Made by a program: the position numbers and the translations under genes | Origin: Nisaea nitritireducens | Lineage (GTDB): Bacteria; Pseudomonadota; Alphaproteobacteria; Thalassobaculales; Thalassobaculaceae | Reading direction: 5' to 3' | DNA length: 48,343 nt | Assembly (NCBI RefSeq): GCF_014904795.1 | Contig: NZ_JACZFS010000013.1 | Coordinates: forward strand, 1 to 48,343 | Notes under the pieces: generated by a model | Databases searched by the model: none | Told to the model about the DNA's origin: nothing | The model's input: the letters and a program-made list of their open reading frames with translations, nothing else | Part shown: one piece after another, positions 17,522 through 26,021 of the stretch | Position numbering within the stretch: the stretch's first letter is position 1 | Layout of the letters: the number at the start of each line of letters is the position of its first letter

Positions 17522-18811
17522 TCAGCTCTCGGCCGAGATCTTTTCCAGCCCGCCCATATAGGGGCGGAGCACCTCCGGAATGCTGACGGAACCGTCTGCT
17601 TCCGCATAATTCTCCAGCACAGCGATCAACGTCCGGCCGACCGCGAGGGCGGAGCCGTTCAGGGTATGCACGAATCCGGTCTGCTTGCCGCCATCGACCC
17701 GGTAACGGGCCTTCATCCGGCGGGCCTGGAAATCGCCGCAGTTCGAGCAACTGGAAATTTCCCGGTACATACCCTTGCCGTCGTCCTGCCCCGGCAGCCA
17801 GACCTCGATATCGTAGGTCTTGCGCGCACCGAACCCGGTATCACCGGAACACAGCGTCACGACGCGATAGGAAAGCCCGAGGCGCTTCAGCATTTCCTCG
17901 GCGCAGCCGGTCATACGCTCGTGTTCTTCCATCGACTTGTCGGGATGGGTAACCGAGACAAGTTCGACCTTGCTGAACTGGTGCAGCCGGATCATGCCCC
18001 GCGTGTCCCGGCCGGCCGAACCTGCTTCCGACCGGAAACATGGCGTGTAGGCCGTGAAACGCAGCGGCAGTTCCTCTTCCGCCAGAATCTCACCTGACGC
18101 AATGTTGGTCAGCGGCACTTCGGCAGTCGGGATCAGCCAGTGATCGCCTGTGGTCTTGAACAGATCCTCACCGAATTTCGGAAGCTGGCTGGTACCGTAA
18201 AGCGCTGTATCCCGCACGAGATAAGGCGGCGATACCTCCGTATAGCCGAACTCGCCCGTATGGATGTCGAGCATGTAGTTTGCCAGTGCCCGTTCCAGGC
18301 GGGACAACTGGCCGCGCAGCAACGAGAACCGGGCGCCGGAGAGTTTCGCGGCCGTCTCGAAATCCATCATCCCGAGACTTTCACCGATGGCGACATGATC
18401 CGGAGAGGCTGTGTTCGTCCGGGGAGCGTCGCCGACGGTGCGCAACAACACGTTCGCGCTCTCGTCCGGGCCATCCGGCACATCGTCATCCAGCACGTTC
18501 GGCAGACCGGACAGCACGGCATCCAGCTTTTCCGAATGGGTGCGCCCCTCTTCCTCAAGGCTCTGCATCCGGTCCTTGATATCGGCGACTTCCTTCATCA
18601 GGGCATCGGCATCGCCGCCCTGGGACTTCACCTTGCCAATTTCCTTGGAGGCTTCGTTCCGCCGCTGCTGCAGGCTCTGCAGCTCGGTTGTCGTATCGCG
18701 CCATTGCTTGTCGAGAGTCTGGATAGCGTCAGCCTGCGGGGCAAACCCGCGGCGCGCCATGGCCTTGTCGAAGGCCGCTCCGTCCTCGCGAATCCATCTG
18801 ATATCGTGCAT
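17522..18811 (-). CDS. serS: Seryl-tRNA synthetase
   Basis: SerS charges tRNA-Ser (and tRNA-Sec where present). The 429-residue class II enzyme starts [22 protein letters not shown] and has the long antiparallel coiled-coil arm that grips the tRNA variable loop (about residues 25-105, rich in Lys, Glu and Gln). The catalytic core carries motif 2 [21 protein letters not shown] and motif 3 [18 protein letters not shown]. The end EVLRPYMGG is typical. It is the first gene after tatC on the same strand, with a 102-base gap that includes a small GC hairpin, so it may be partly uncoupled from the Tat genes. Confidence 0.97.
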   Translation of the reverse strand: MHDIRWIREDGAAFDKAMARRGFAPQADAIQTLDKQWRDTTTELQSLQQRRNEASKEIGKVKSQGGDADALMKEVADIKDRMQSLEEEGRTHSEKLDAVLSGLPNVLDDDVPDGPDESANVLLRTVGDAPRTNTASPDHVAIGESLGMMDFETAAKLSGARFSLLRGQLSRLERALANYMLDIHTGEFGYTEVSPPYLVRDTALYGTSQLPKFGEDLFKTTGDHWLIPTAEVPLTNIASGEILAEEELPLRFTAYTPCFRSEAGSAGRDTRGMIRLHQFSKVELVSVTHPDKSMEEHERMTGCAEEMLKRLGLSYRVVTLCSGDTGFGARKTYDIEVWLPGQDDGKGMYREISSCSNCGDFQARRMKARYRVDGGKQTGFVHTLNGSALAVGRTLIAVLENYAEADGSVSIPEVLRPYMGGLEKISAES

Positions 18812-18883
18812 CTCACACGTCCATTCTGTTCGGAAAACCGGTTTGATCTTATAGGCAGTGCCACCCGACGGGTCCAGCGGCAG

Positions 18884-18904
18884 GCCCCGGTCCGTTGCCG
18901 GGGC
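18884..18904. other. Short GC hairpin between tatC and serS
   Basis: GCCCCGG (18884-18890) and CCGGGGC (18898-18904) are perfect 7-base arms with a 7-base loop, just beyond the tatC stop on the minus strand. No U-run follows. It may protect the end of the tat mRNA or slow transcription into serS. Confidence 0.35.
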
Positions 18905-18913
18905 GCCGCTCGG

Positions 18914-19735
18914 TCAGGTGGCGGTGCTAGACGAGGTCTCGTCTTCGTCCTCATCATCATCGTCGTCATCGGCCTGCTGGCCGCGCTTTTTCTCGATGAT
19001 GCGCGCGCCGATAATCGAGATCTCGTAGAGAATCGCGACCGGAATGGCGAGCAGGACCTGGGAGATAACGTCCGGAGGAGTCAATATGGCGGCCACAACG
19101 AACGCGATGAGAATCGCATATTTCCGCTTCTTGGCGAGACCGGTGGAACTCACCATGCCTACCTTGGCCAGCAGAATGATCAACACCGGCAGCTCAAAAC
19201 AGACACCAAAGGCAAAGATCAGACGCATGACCAGCGAAAGGTACTGATCGACCTTCGGCTCAAGAACCAGCGGCAGCGAGCCGTCTGTGCCCGGATGCTC
19301 AAAGCCGAGAAAGAACTGCCAGGCCAGCGGAATGACCAGGTAATAGACCATGGCCGCGCCGATTGTGAACAGGATCGGCGTGGCGATCAGAAACGGCAGG
19401 AATGCCGTCTTCTCATCCTTGTAGAGACCAGGTGCGATGAAGCTCCAGAGCTGCATCGAGATGATCGGAAAAGCCAGGCAGGCCGCAGCGAAGAAGGCGA
19501 CTTTCAAATAGGTAAAGAAAGCCTCGTGCAGCGCCGTATAAATCATCCGCCGGCCGGGCTCGCCCTCGGTCAGGCTGGCCAGCGGCTCGACCAGGAACGC
19601 GAAAATCGGCTCGGCGAACGCATAGCAGATGAAAAACGCGACAATGAAAGCGGCAAAGGAATAGATCAGGCGGCTGCGCAGTTCGACCAGATGGTCCAGC
19701 AGCGGCATCCGCTTTTCTTCAACATCCTCAGTCAT
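18914..19735 (-). CDS. tatC: Sec-independent protein translocase subunit TatC
   Basis: TatC is the receptor for twin-arginine signal peptides, with six membrane helices. The 273-residue sequence starts MTEDVEEKRMPLLDHLVELRSRLIYS; the conserved N-terminal HLxELRxRL is clear. Other landmarks are FLVEPLASL, FFTYLKVAFFAA, LYKDEKTAFLPF, FAFGVCFELPVLIILLAK and ILTPPDVISQVLLAIPVAILYE. The C-terminus is unusually acidic, with a run of about eight Asp residues in the tail. The start lies 3 bases after the tatB stop. TatA-TatB-TatC together form the complete folded-protein exporter. Confidence 0.97.
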   Translation of the reverse strand: MTEDVEEKRMPLLDHLVELRSRLIYSFAAFIVAFFICYAFAEPIFAFLVEPLASLTEGEPGRRMIYTALHEAFFTYLKVAFFAAACLAFPIISMQLWSFIAPGLYKDEKTAFLPFLIATPILFTIGAAMVYYLVIPLAWQFFLGFEHPGTDGSLPLVLEPKVDQYLSLVMRLIFAFGVCFELPVLIILLAKVGMVSSTGLAKKRKYAILIAFVVAAILTPPDVISQVLLAIPVAILYEISIIGARIIEKKRGQQADDDDDDEDEDETSSSTAT

Positions 19736-19738
19736 GGA

Positions 19739-20197
19739 TTATTGTCCTGCAGCGGCGCTTTTCTGCGCGCTTTTATCGTCTGGTTCGGAGGGTTTAGCAT
19801 CGGCCGGTTCAGCAGCACCCGGGGCTTTCGCATCCTGTATGCTCTCGGCTTCTATCTCATCCGGCGCCGATTCGACCGGGCGTGACGACGCCACATCCCG
19901 CGCCTGACCGGCGATCCGCTCCATCTCCTTCTTGGTGTCCCCACCCGGGTCCACCAACTCATTGACACGCTTCTCGATGTCGCCGCTGGTGAAGTTTTTG
20001 GCTTCCTTACGGAGATCGTCGAGCTCGGCCTCACGGGCGACTTCTTCCAGACTGTTCTGGAAATCCCGGGCCACCGAGCGTGCCTTGCGAAGATAGGTGC
20101 TGACCGAGCGCACGACGCGCGGCAGGTCGCGGGGGCCAACAACGACCACCGCGACAAACGCGATCAGCATGAATTCCTGCCAGCCGAGATCAAACAT
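19739..20197 (-). CDS. tatB: Sec-independent protein translocase subunit TatB
   Basis: TatB works with TatC in substrate recognition. It has 152 residues: one N-terminal helix (MFDLGWQEFMLIAFVAVVVVGPRDLP, with the TatB-type conserved Glu and GP hinge), an amphipathic helix (RVVRSVSTYLRKARSVARDFQNSLEEVAREAE) and a disordered acidic, Ala/Pro-rich tail. It lies between tatA (88 bases upstream) and tatC (3 bases downstream). Position and hinge sequence distinguish it from TatA. Confidence 0.95.
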   Translation of the reverse strand: MFDLGWQEFMLIAFVAVVVVGPRDLPRVVRSVSTYLRKARSVARDFQNSLEEVAREAELDDLRKEAKNFTSGDIEKRVNELVDPGGDTKKEMERIAGQARDVASSRPVESAPDEIEAESIQDAKAPGAAEPADAKPSEPDDKSAQKSAAAGQ

Positions 20198-20285
20198 CAG
20201 CGCATACCATCATTCACGCCACGGCACCTGACGGCCCGCGCGTGGTCTGTTTCCGGCACATGGCCGGATAACCAAGAGAGGTCCG

Positions 20286-20525
20286 TCAGCTCTTTTGAGC
20301 TTCGTCAGCCTTCGGCTGCGCAGCAGCGGACTGTTCGGAATTCAGGGTCTTTGCGGAATCGCCTTCGGATGCCTGATCCCCGTCCTCGTCCTTGATGCTT
20401 TTCTTGAAGTTGCGCAGGCCTTTGCCGAAGTCGCCCATCAGCGAGGAAATCTTCCCGCTTCCGCCGAAAAGCACAACGACAACAAGCAGGACAACGAGCC
20501 AATGCCAGATACTACCGAAACCCAT
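20286..20525 (-). CDS. tatA: Sec-independent protein translocase subunit TatA
   Basis: TatA oligomers open the passage for folded Tat substrates. The 79-residue protein has one N-terminal membrane helix ([21 protein letters not shown]), the FG-G hinge, an amphipathic helix ([22 protein letters not shown]) and a charged tail; FKK is typical of TatA. The ATG at 20525 follows a GGGAG. The site is preceded by two palindromes and a plausible promoter, so tatABC may have its own start of transcription instead of depending on scpAB or the ABC ATPase gene upstream. Confidence 0.95.
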   Translation of the reverse strand: MGFGSIWHWLVVLLVVVVLFGGSGKISSLMGDFGKGLRNFKKSIKDEDGDQASEGDSAKTLNSEQSAAAQPKADEAQKS

Positions 20526-20537
20526 GAGCGTACGCTC
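20526..20537. promoter_or_regulatory. Palindrome overlapping the tatA ribosome binding site
   Basis: GAGCGTACGCTC is a perfect 12-base palindrome directly against the tatA start codon. On the minus strand its first bases are part of the GGGAG ribosome binding site, so a small hairpin could partly hide the site. Regulation is inferred. Confidence 0.35.
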
Positions 20538-20558
20538 CCGTCTGTCTACATTCGTTAC

Positions 20559-20611
20559 GTCCCGGACCGGGACTTTTGCCGTATATAGGCATGATCATAG
20601 GCCCTCTGCAA
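20559..20611 (-). promoter_or_regulatory. Predicted tatA promoter with 15-base palindrome
   Basis: On the minus strand a -35 TTGCAG (20611-20606) and a -10 TATATA (20587-20582) are 18 bases apart. The palindrome GTCCCGG-A-CCGGGAC (20559-20573) begins 8 bases after the -10, about where transcription would start, as an operator would. The same GTCCCGGA...GGGAC core appears in front of ssb (512-531). Confidence 0.45.
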
Positions 20612-20640
20612 TGTCCGGTAGGGCTTTTCTCCTAACGAAT

Positions 20641-21714
20641 TCAGCCTTCCTGCGCGGGAAACACGAAGATTTGCCCCAGGTCGAACTCTATCCGCAGCCG
20701 CGTACCGGCATCAGGCAGGAATATTCCGGGCATACGGGAGTGGAAATGCCACTCCTTCATGCTGCCATTCTCACCGGACTGAACATGCAAATGAATCAAG
20801 CTGCTGCGTCCCAGCAAGCGCGCTTGCATCACCCGCGCCGTGTAGTCGCTCTGACCGGCCTGCAGCGTGGTCACGCGCAGCCCTTCGGGGCGCATGATCA
20901 CCGTTGCTCTCAAGCCGTCCGGAACGCCCTCCGCAGCGACCTGCCCGATCGGTGTCTCAACATGACCGTCTCTCACCAGTCCGGTGAAGCTGTTTACCTC
21001 GCCGAAGAATCCGGCGACGAAAGCGGAATTCGGATAGCAGTATAGCGTTTGCGGAGAGCCGTGCTGCACGATTCGGCCGTCGCGCATCACTGCGATCCGG
21101 TCCGCCATGAACATGGCTTCCTCCGGATCATGCGTTACCATGAGTGTCGCGGCGCCACTTTCTTTCAGCAGATGCAGAACATCGTCGCGAACCTGGGCGC
21201 GGAGCGCGCTATCAAGACCCGAATAAGGCTCGTCCAGCAGGATAATGTGTGGATTGGGGGCAAGCGCCCGCGCCAGCGCGACGCGCTGCTGCTGACCGCC
21301 CGACAACTCATGCGGATATTTTTCCGCAGCGCTGTCCATACCGACGCGGCGTAATTCCGTGAGTGCTTTTTCACGCTGGACCGGCTTGGCAAATTCCGTA
21401 AGCCCGAAAGCGACATTGTCTGCCACGCTCAGGTGCGGAAACAGCGCGTAATCCTGAAACACCAGACCGATTCCGCGCTGCTCGGGCGGGATTTGCCGAT
21501 CCGGCGACGCGACCTCGGTGTCCCCCATCAGCACACGGCCGGCTTGCAGTGTCTCAAGGCCCGCCGCAATGCGAAGCGCCGTGGTTTTCCCGCAGCCAGA
21601 CGGCCCCAGAAGGCAGACCACCTCCCCGCGACCAATCTCAAGGGTAAGGTCATCAACAACGCGGATACCATCGAACTGATGGCTGACGCTTTCGAGGCGA
21701 AGTACTGACGTCAT
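20641..21714 (-). CDS. FbpC-like ABC transporter ATP-binding protein (orphan)
   Basis: A 357-residue ABC ATPase of the iron(III)/spermidine-putrescine type. Walker A GPSGCGKTT (37-45), Q-loop LVFQDYALFPHLSV, signature LSGGQQQR (137-144), Walker B IILLDEP (157-163), D-loop SGLDSALR and switch His in MVTHDPEEAMFMAD are all intact. After about residue 235 comes a TOBE-like domain (VIMRPEGLRV). No permease or binding-protein gene lies beside it; it stands alone between scpB and tatA, where this cluster usually has nothing. It is flanked by gaps of 160 and 115 bases, so it is probably its own unit. The substrate is unknown; iron is a guess from the family. Confidence 0.88.
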   Translation of the reverse strand: MTSVLRLESVSHQFDGIRVVDDLTLEIGRGEVVCLLGPSGCGKTTALRIAAGLETLQAGRVLMGDTEVASPDRQIPPEQRGIGLVFQDYALFPHLSVADNVAFGLTEFAKPVQREKALTELRRVGMDSAAEKYPHELSGGQQQRVALARALAPNPHIILLDEPYSGLDSALRAQVRDDVLHLLKESGAATLMVTHDPEEAMFMADRIAVMRDGRIVQHGSPQTLYCYPNSAFVAGFFGEVNSFTGLVRDGHVETPIGQVAAEGVPDGLRATVIMRPEGLRVTTLQAGQSDYTARVMQARLLGRSSLIHLHVQSGENGSMKEWHFHSRMPGIFLPDAGTRLRIEFDLGQIFVFPAQEG

Positions 21715-21874
21715 TCTCTATCCCAGCCCTGAATTGCGGCTGAGCGGGATTCTGCGCGGTGAAACGCTATTCATTTGCGAAATCATGTCAGACAGGGAGG
21801 TATCAGAAGGCATTCGGGGGCTCAAGCGCGGAACCAATCAAATCTGGTAATGGTAGCTCATCAGGAAGGCGGCT

Positions 21875-22534
21875 TTATGCCCCGTCTTCGCTCTCCAGAA
21901 GCTCGAACTGGCCGTCATCCTCGTTATCGCCTTCCTCCGGCTCTACATCGCTCTCATCGCCCATGGCAATCGAGGTAAGCCCCGGCCGCTTGTCCAGCAT
22001 GCCGGTTGCCTTCAACTCCTCAAGTCCCGGCAAATCACTGAGAGCAGTCAGTCCGAAATGATCCAGAAAATCCTCTGTCGTGCCCCAGGTCAGAGGCCTT
22101 CCCGGCACCTGGCGCCTGCCACGCGGCTGGATCCATCCGGCCTCCAGAAGCGCGTCTAGCGTCCCCTTGCTGACCGCGACCCCACGAATTTCTTCGATAT
22201 CCGCGCGGGTGACCGGCTCGTGATAGGCAACGATGGACAATGTTTCGATCGCCGCGCGCGACAGCTTGCGCCGCACAGCTATCTCGACCTGCAGGGCCTC
22301 TCCCAGATCAGGGGCGGTACGAAAGGCCCAGCGGTCCTTGATCTGCACCAGGTGAACGCCGCGCGTCGCGTAGCGAAGCTGCAACTTCTGGAGAATATCT
22401 TCGGCGGAAACGCCGTCTGGCAAACGTTCGGCAATTTCAGCCGACGGCAACGGGTCCTTGCTGGCGAACAGCAGGGCTTCGACGATTCTCTCTGACCGGC
22501 TCGGTACGGAATTTTCGGGTGTTTCGGAACTCAC
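21875..22534 (-). CDS. scpB: Segregation and condensation protein B
   Basis: ScpB is the winged-helix accessory (kleisin-binding) subunit of the Smc-ScpAB condensin. It has 219 residues from a GTG start at 22534 whose GTGA overlaps the stop of scpA, showing translational coupling. Family features are [26 protein letters not shown], the RTAPDLGE region, [26 protein letters not shown]-like sequence (here [12 protein letters not shown]) and [13 protein letters not shown]. The tail after about residue 185 is acidic and probably disordered. It sits downstream of scpA and upstream of the ABC ATPase gene. Confidence 0.95.
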   Translation of the reverse strand: [219 protein letters not shown]

Positions 22535-23325
22535 GCATCGCCCTCCCGGGAGCGAAAATAGATCGGGGCAAAGGTGCCTGCCTGATTGATCTCGGCCTTT
22601 CCGTCCTTCACCAGTTGCAGTGAGGCAACAAAGGTCGAGGCAACGGCTGAACGCAGGCGAAGTCCTTTACGCAGGCCGCTCGGCAGAAAGGAAAACAGGG
22701 TCTGCCATTCCGGCACAGCGCCGAGCACACGGCTGAGACGCTGGACCGCATCCTCCACGGAATAAAGGTGTGTCGCCTCAATGCGTAGCGCCAGCCGGTC
22801 GTGCCGCACCCGATGATCGGCATAGGCGCGCAGCAACTCATAGAGTGTCACATCATAGATCGGACGCTTGCGGACGGAGATGCTTTCCCCCTGCCCTCTG
22901 GCGAAGAAGTCTGAACCGAACTGAGGGCGGGCCATCAGGGCTTCACCAGCCTGCTGCATGGCCTCAAGGCGCATCAGCTGGAACCGCAGGGCCTCCGCCA
23001 TTTCCTCAGGACTTTGCTCTTCCTCTTCCTTCTCGTCGGGCGGCAAAAGCAGGCGTGACTTCAGATAAGCGAGCCAGGCGGCCATCACCAGATAATCGGC
23101 GGCGAGTTCAAGGTTGAGTTTCTGGGCCTGATTGACGAAGCCGAGATACTGTTCCGCTAGCTGCAGGACGGAGACATGGACGAGATCGACTTTCTGATCC
23201 CGAGCCAGTTGCAGCAAAACGTCGATCGGGCCTTCAAAGCCATCGATATTCAGGAACAGCGAAAGCTGAACCGGCTCCCGCCTACGGCGGTGTTCCGGAA
23301 CAGGACTTTCGAAACCGTCGCTCAT
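22531..23325 (-). CDS. scpA: Segregation and condensation protein A
   Basis: ScpA is the kleisin that bridges the two Smc heads in bacterial condensin, acting in chromosome segregation. The 264-residue protein has the N-terminal kleisin signature LSLFLNIDGFEGPIDVLLQL followed by ARDQKVDLVHVSVLQLAEQYL and AADYLVMAAWLAYLKSRLLLP, then an acidic middle (EKEEEEQS) and the C-terminal winged helix (FLPSGLRKGLRLRSAVASTFVASLQLVKDG). It lies 8 bases after the M50 protease gene and overlaps scpB by 4 bases. Confidence 0.95.
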   Translation of the reverse strand: MSDGFESPVPEHRRRREPVQLSLFLNIDGFEGPIDVLLQLARDQKVDLVHVSVLQLAEQYLGFVNQAQKLNLELAADYLVMAAWLAYLKSRLLLPPDEKEEEEQSPEEMAEALRFQLMRLEAMQQAGEALMARPQFGSDFFARGQGESISVRKRPIYDVTLYELLRAYADHRVRHDRLALRIEATHLYSVEDAVQRLSRVLGAVPEWQTLFSFLPSGLRKGLRLRSAVASTFVASLQLVKDGKAEINQAGTFAPIYFRSREGDA

Positions 23326-23333
23326 TACCTGCC

Positions 23334-24041
23334 TCAGAGTTGTCCCGTGAGCATCAGGATGAAGTGTAGCAGATTTTTGACGCCAAACATGACGAGCCGC
23401 ATGGCGTAGCCAAGATCGATACCGATTTCCCGACCGATAAAGGGTAACAGGAACATCAGGCCGATAACGATGAAGAGGCCATAGCGCTCGAGACGCGCGT
23501 AGCGGACGGCCAGTTGATAAGGCAGCAGGCCGGTCACGATCCGGCCGCCATCAAGCGGAGGAATCGGCAGCAGATTAAAAACGGCCAGCACAAGATTAAG
23601 CAGAATTCCGTTGATCAACGTTGCTTGCCACCAGGCGGCGAACCACTCGGGAAACCAGGAGACGGTGTGCAACATGGCTGCCGCGAGGAATGCCAGCACG
23701 ATATTTATGGCTGGTCCGGCCGCGGCGACCAGCATCATGTCGCGGCGCGGATTGTTAAGGCGAGACATCGCTACCGGCACCGGCTTGGCATAGCCGAAGA
23801 CGAAAGGTGTCCCGGCCAGCGCCCAGCCGGAAATCAGGCACAGCATCGGCAGGATGATCGTGCCGAACCGGTCAATATGGGCGAAGGGGTTCAGGGTCAC
23901 GCGCCCCATCAGGCGCGCGGTGGGGTCCCCCAGCATGTTGGCCACATAGCCGTGCGCCGCCTCATGCATGGTGATGGCTATCAGAACCGGGAGTGCCCAG
24001 ACCGACGCTGTGAAGAGGACGTTGGAGATCAGGTCTTCCAT
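23334..24041 (-). CDS. M50-family site-2-type membrane protease
   Basis: A 235-residue intramembrane zinc protease homologue with about six hydrophobic segments. The zinc-binding HEAAH is at residues 26-30 within the first helix, and the second metal site is NLLPIPPLDGGR near residue 165, so the catalytic set is complete. It lacks PDZ domains, placing it in the short M50 group (YwhC/Rip3-like) instead of RseP. The start codon overlaps the nagZ stop by one base. In alphaproteobacteria this gene is often located between nagZ and scpA, but no substrate is known. Confidence 0.9.
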   Translation of the reverse strand: MEDLISNVLFTASVWALPVLIAITMHEAAHGYVANMLGDPTARLMGRVTLNPFAHIDRFGTIILPMLCLISGWALAGTPFVFGYAKPVPVAMSRLNNPRRDMMLVAAAGPAINIVLAFLAAAMLHTVSWFPEWFAAWWQATLINGILLNLVLAVFNLLPIPPLDGGRIVTGLLPYQLAVRYARLERYGLFIVIGLMFLLPFIGREIGIDLGYAMRLVMFGVKNLLHFILMLTGQL

Positions 24042-25069
24042 CAGGAGGACGTCTGTTCAGTGCCGGAAAGCTCAGCAAAAGAGGCGAGAAGCTCCTCGCG
24101 CACCGCCGGACGGGCCTCCCTCCGGATGCGCTCAAGGAAGCCGAGTACCGTTTCCGCGCGGGAAAGAGCCTTGCCGGACAGAATTGGAGCCGCACCGGCG
24201 ACCGCCCGCATCTCCGTCATATCGCCATTGCAGTGCAGCACCACATCGCATCCCGCCTCAAGCGCCCGCGCAGAGGAAACCTCCAGCGGGTCCGCCAGCG
24301 CTTTCATGGAGATATCATCGGTCATCAGCAGACCGTCGAAGCCGATCTCCTTGCGGATAACCTCGCCGATCACCGCAGGGGACACTGTGGCTGCCCGGTC
24401 CGCATCATATGCCTCGTAAACGACGTGGCCCGTCATAGCCATCGGCAGATCCTTAAGAGCCTTGAACGGGGCAAAGTCGACAGAGGCAAGTTCTTCGCGT
24501 CCCGTGTCTGCCCGGGGCAGCGCGTGATGGCTGTCTACGCCCGCTCTGCCATGGCCCGGAATATGTTTCATCACCGGCGCAACGCCGCCGGCCGCGAGGC
24601 CCTCTGCCTGCGCCCGCCCCAGACGGGCAACGACTTCCGGTTTGTAGGCAAATGCGCGATCACCGATAACGTCATGCGCACCGTCCTGCCGGACATCGAG
24701 CAACGGCAGACAATCGACATCGACGCCGCAATCCGTGAGTTCCGCGGCAATCAGCCGGGCATTGACCCGTACGGCCTGCTCCGCACGCACCGGATCTACT
24801 GCATAAATCTCGCCGAACAAGGCTGCCGGTGGCGCAGAGCGCCATTGCGGCGGCTTCAACCGCTGGACGCGGCCGCCTTCCTGGTCGATCAGAACCGGCG
24901 CGTGGCGCCCGACACAATCGCGCAGGTCTTCGGTCAGCATCCGGATCTGTTCCGGACTTTCGCAGTTCCTCTGGAACAGAATGAACCCGAAAGGATCTGT
25001 ATCGACGAAGAACTGACGCTCGGCCCGGCTTAACTCCGGACCGGCACAGCCGAGGATCAACGCGCGCAT
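24041..25069 (-). CDS. nagZ: Beta-N-acetylhexosaminidase
   Basis: NagZ removes N-acetylglucosamine from anhydro-muropeptides in cytoplasmic peptidoglycan recycling. The 342-residue glycoside hydrolase family 3 protein shows the NagZ motif KHIPGHGRAGVDSHHALP, carrying the His/Asp catalytic dyad, plus FGFILFQRNCES-like N-terminal sequence (here FGFILFQRN), LIDQEGGRVQRL and the nucleophile region FDGLLMTDDISMKAL. No signal peptide is present, in agreement with a cytoplasmic role. It sits between the SPOR-protein gene and the M50 protease, in the cell-envelope run. Confidence 0.95.
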   Translation of the reverse strand: MRALILGCAGPELSRAERQFFVDTDPFGFILFQRNCESPEQIRMLTEDLRDCVGRHAPVLIDQEGGRVQRLKPPQWRSAPPAALFGEIYAVDPVRAEQAVRVNARLIAAELTDCGVDVDCLPLLDVRQDGAHDVIGDRAFAYKPEVVARLGRAQAEGLAAGGVAPVMKHIPGHGRAGVDSHHALPRADTGREELASVDFAPFKALKDLPMAMTGHVVYEAYDADRAATVSPAVIGEVIRKEIGFDGLLMTDDISMKALADPLEVSSARALEAGCDVVLHCNGDMTEMRAVAGAAPILSGKALSRAETVLGFLERIRREARPAVREELLASFAELSGTEQTSS

Positions 25070-25082
25070 TGGCGGTTCCCGT

Positions 25083-26021
25083 CTAGCGTTTGACTACGAG
25101 GCAGGCCTGACCCTTGGCTTTCAGGGCCGTGCAGATGTCACGCGCGGCATTTTCGCTCAACGGACCGCCCTGCACCCGGAAAAACACGCCGTTGGAGGTC
25201 GTGACCCGCTGGTAGGTCGGCCCGAGAGCGGCAAGCAAAACAATGTTTGCAGCTTTTACTCTATTCCATTCCTTCGCGGCGGCATCCTCGCTCCGCAGGG
25301 CGGCAACCTGAATGTTGAATCCTCCGGTCGCAGCCGGGGCCGGCGCTGGAGCAGGAGCCGGTTTAGGTGCCTTTGCCACAGCGGGCTTCGGCGCGGGAGC
25401 CGTTGCCGGTGTCTCGACCTTCGTAGCAGGAATAGCGGGCGGAGGAGGCACAAGCGTTTTCGTCGCACTGTCTGCCGGCTTCGTCGCAACCGGTTTTGTG
25501 GCTTCCGGTTTCGTAGCTGGCGGGATCACGGCGGTTGCCGAGGGGGCCGGGGCCGGAGTTGGTGTTACAGCCGGTGCACTGGGTGCCGGCGCTTCCGCCG
25601 TCTGAGTCGCGTCATTCGTCGGGATCGACAGGGGCTCCGGCGGCGGCAGCGGTGTCTCCGGAGGCGGCAACAGCCGCTCCACCCGGCTCTCGCCGTTCTG
25701 GGCTCCTCTTCCGGAACCGAGATCGTCGAGCACCAGCTTGTCCTGATGCGGAACTTCCATCCCGCCCGGAGAGTCCGGCCGGACTTTGGTCGGCGCGGTA
25801 TCGGCCTTGATCAGCGGTGCGGCAGTTTCGCTGCCTATCCGGCGGCCCTGGTCGTAGGCGTACCAGACGATCCCCGCGAAGGCTGCGACCGCAAGTGTCG
25901 CGGCAAGGATGGTCAATCCCCTGCCCTTGGTCTTTTCTTCGGACATGAGCGGCGGCGGGCCGGGACGGTCCTCTTCCTCGATCATCCGCGGCCGTTCCGG
26001 CGCTCCCGAATGCAGACTCAT
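25083..26021 (-). CDS. SPOR-domain membrane protein
   Basis: A 312-residue bitopic protein: a cytoplasmic Pro/Glu-rich start, one membrane helix (about 36-55), a long periplasmic linker of Pro/Ala/Lys repeats (units such as [14 protein letters not shown]) and a C-terminal SPOR domain (about 238-312, [24 protein letters not shown] to GQACLVVKR). SPOR domains bind glycan strands stripped of stem peptides at the division septum, so it is probably recruited to the division site. The start overlaps the argS stop by 4 bases (ATGA). A SPOR gene between argS and nagZ is common in alphaproteobacteria. It is not assignable to a named protein such as FtsN. Confidence 0.88.
   Translation of the reverse strand: MSLHSGAPERPRMIEEEDRPGPPPLMSEEKTKGRGLTILAATLAVAAFAGIVWYAYDQGRRIGSETAAPLIKADTAPTKVRPDSPGGMEVPHQDKLVLDDLGSGRGAQNGESRVERLLPPPETPLPPPEPLSIPTNDATQTAEAPAPSAPAVTPTPAPAPSATAVIPPATKPEATKPVATKPADSATKTLVPPPPAIPATKVETPATAPAPKPAVAKAPKPAPAPAPAPAATGGFNIQVAALRSEDAAAKEWNRVKAANIVLLAALGPTYQRVTTSNGVFFRVQGGPLSENAARDICTALKAKGQACLVVKR

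Noticed and set aside
18140..19885. 581-codon open frame on the plus strand
   Set aside because: It lies antisense to serS, tatC and tatB, which are certain genes. Its protein is Arg/Gln/His-rich with no family resemblance, as expected for a GC-rich shadow frame.
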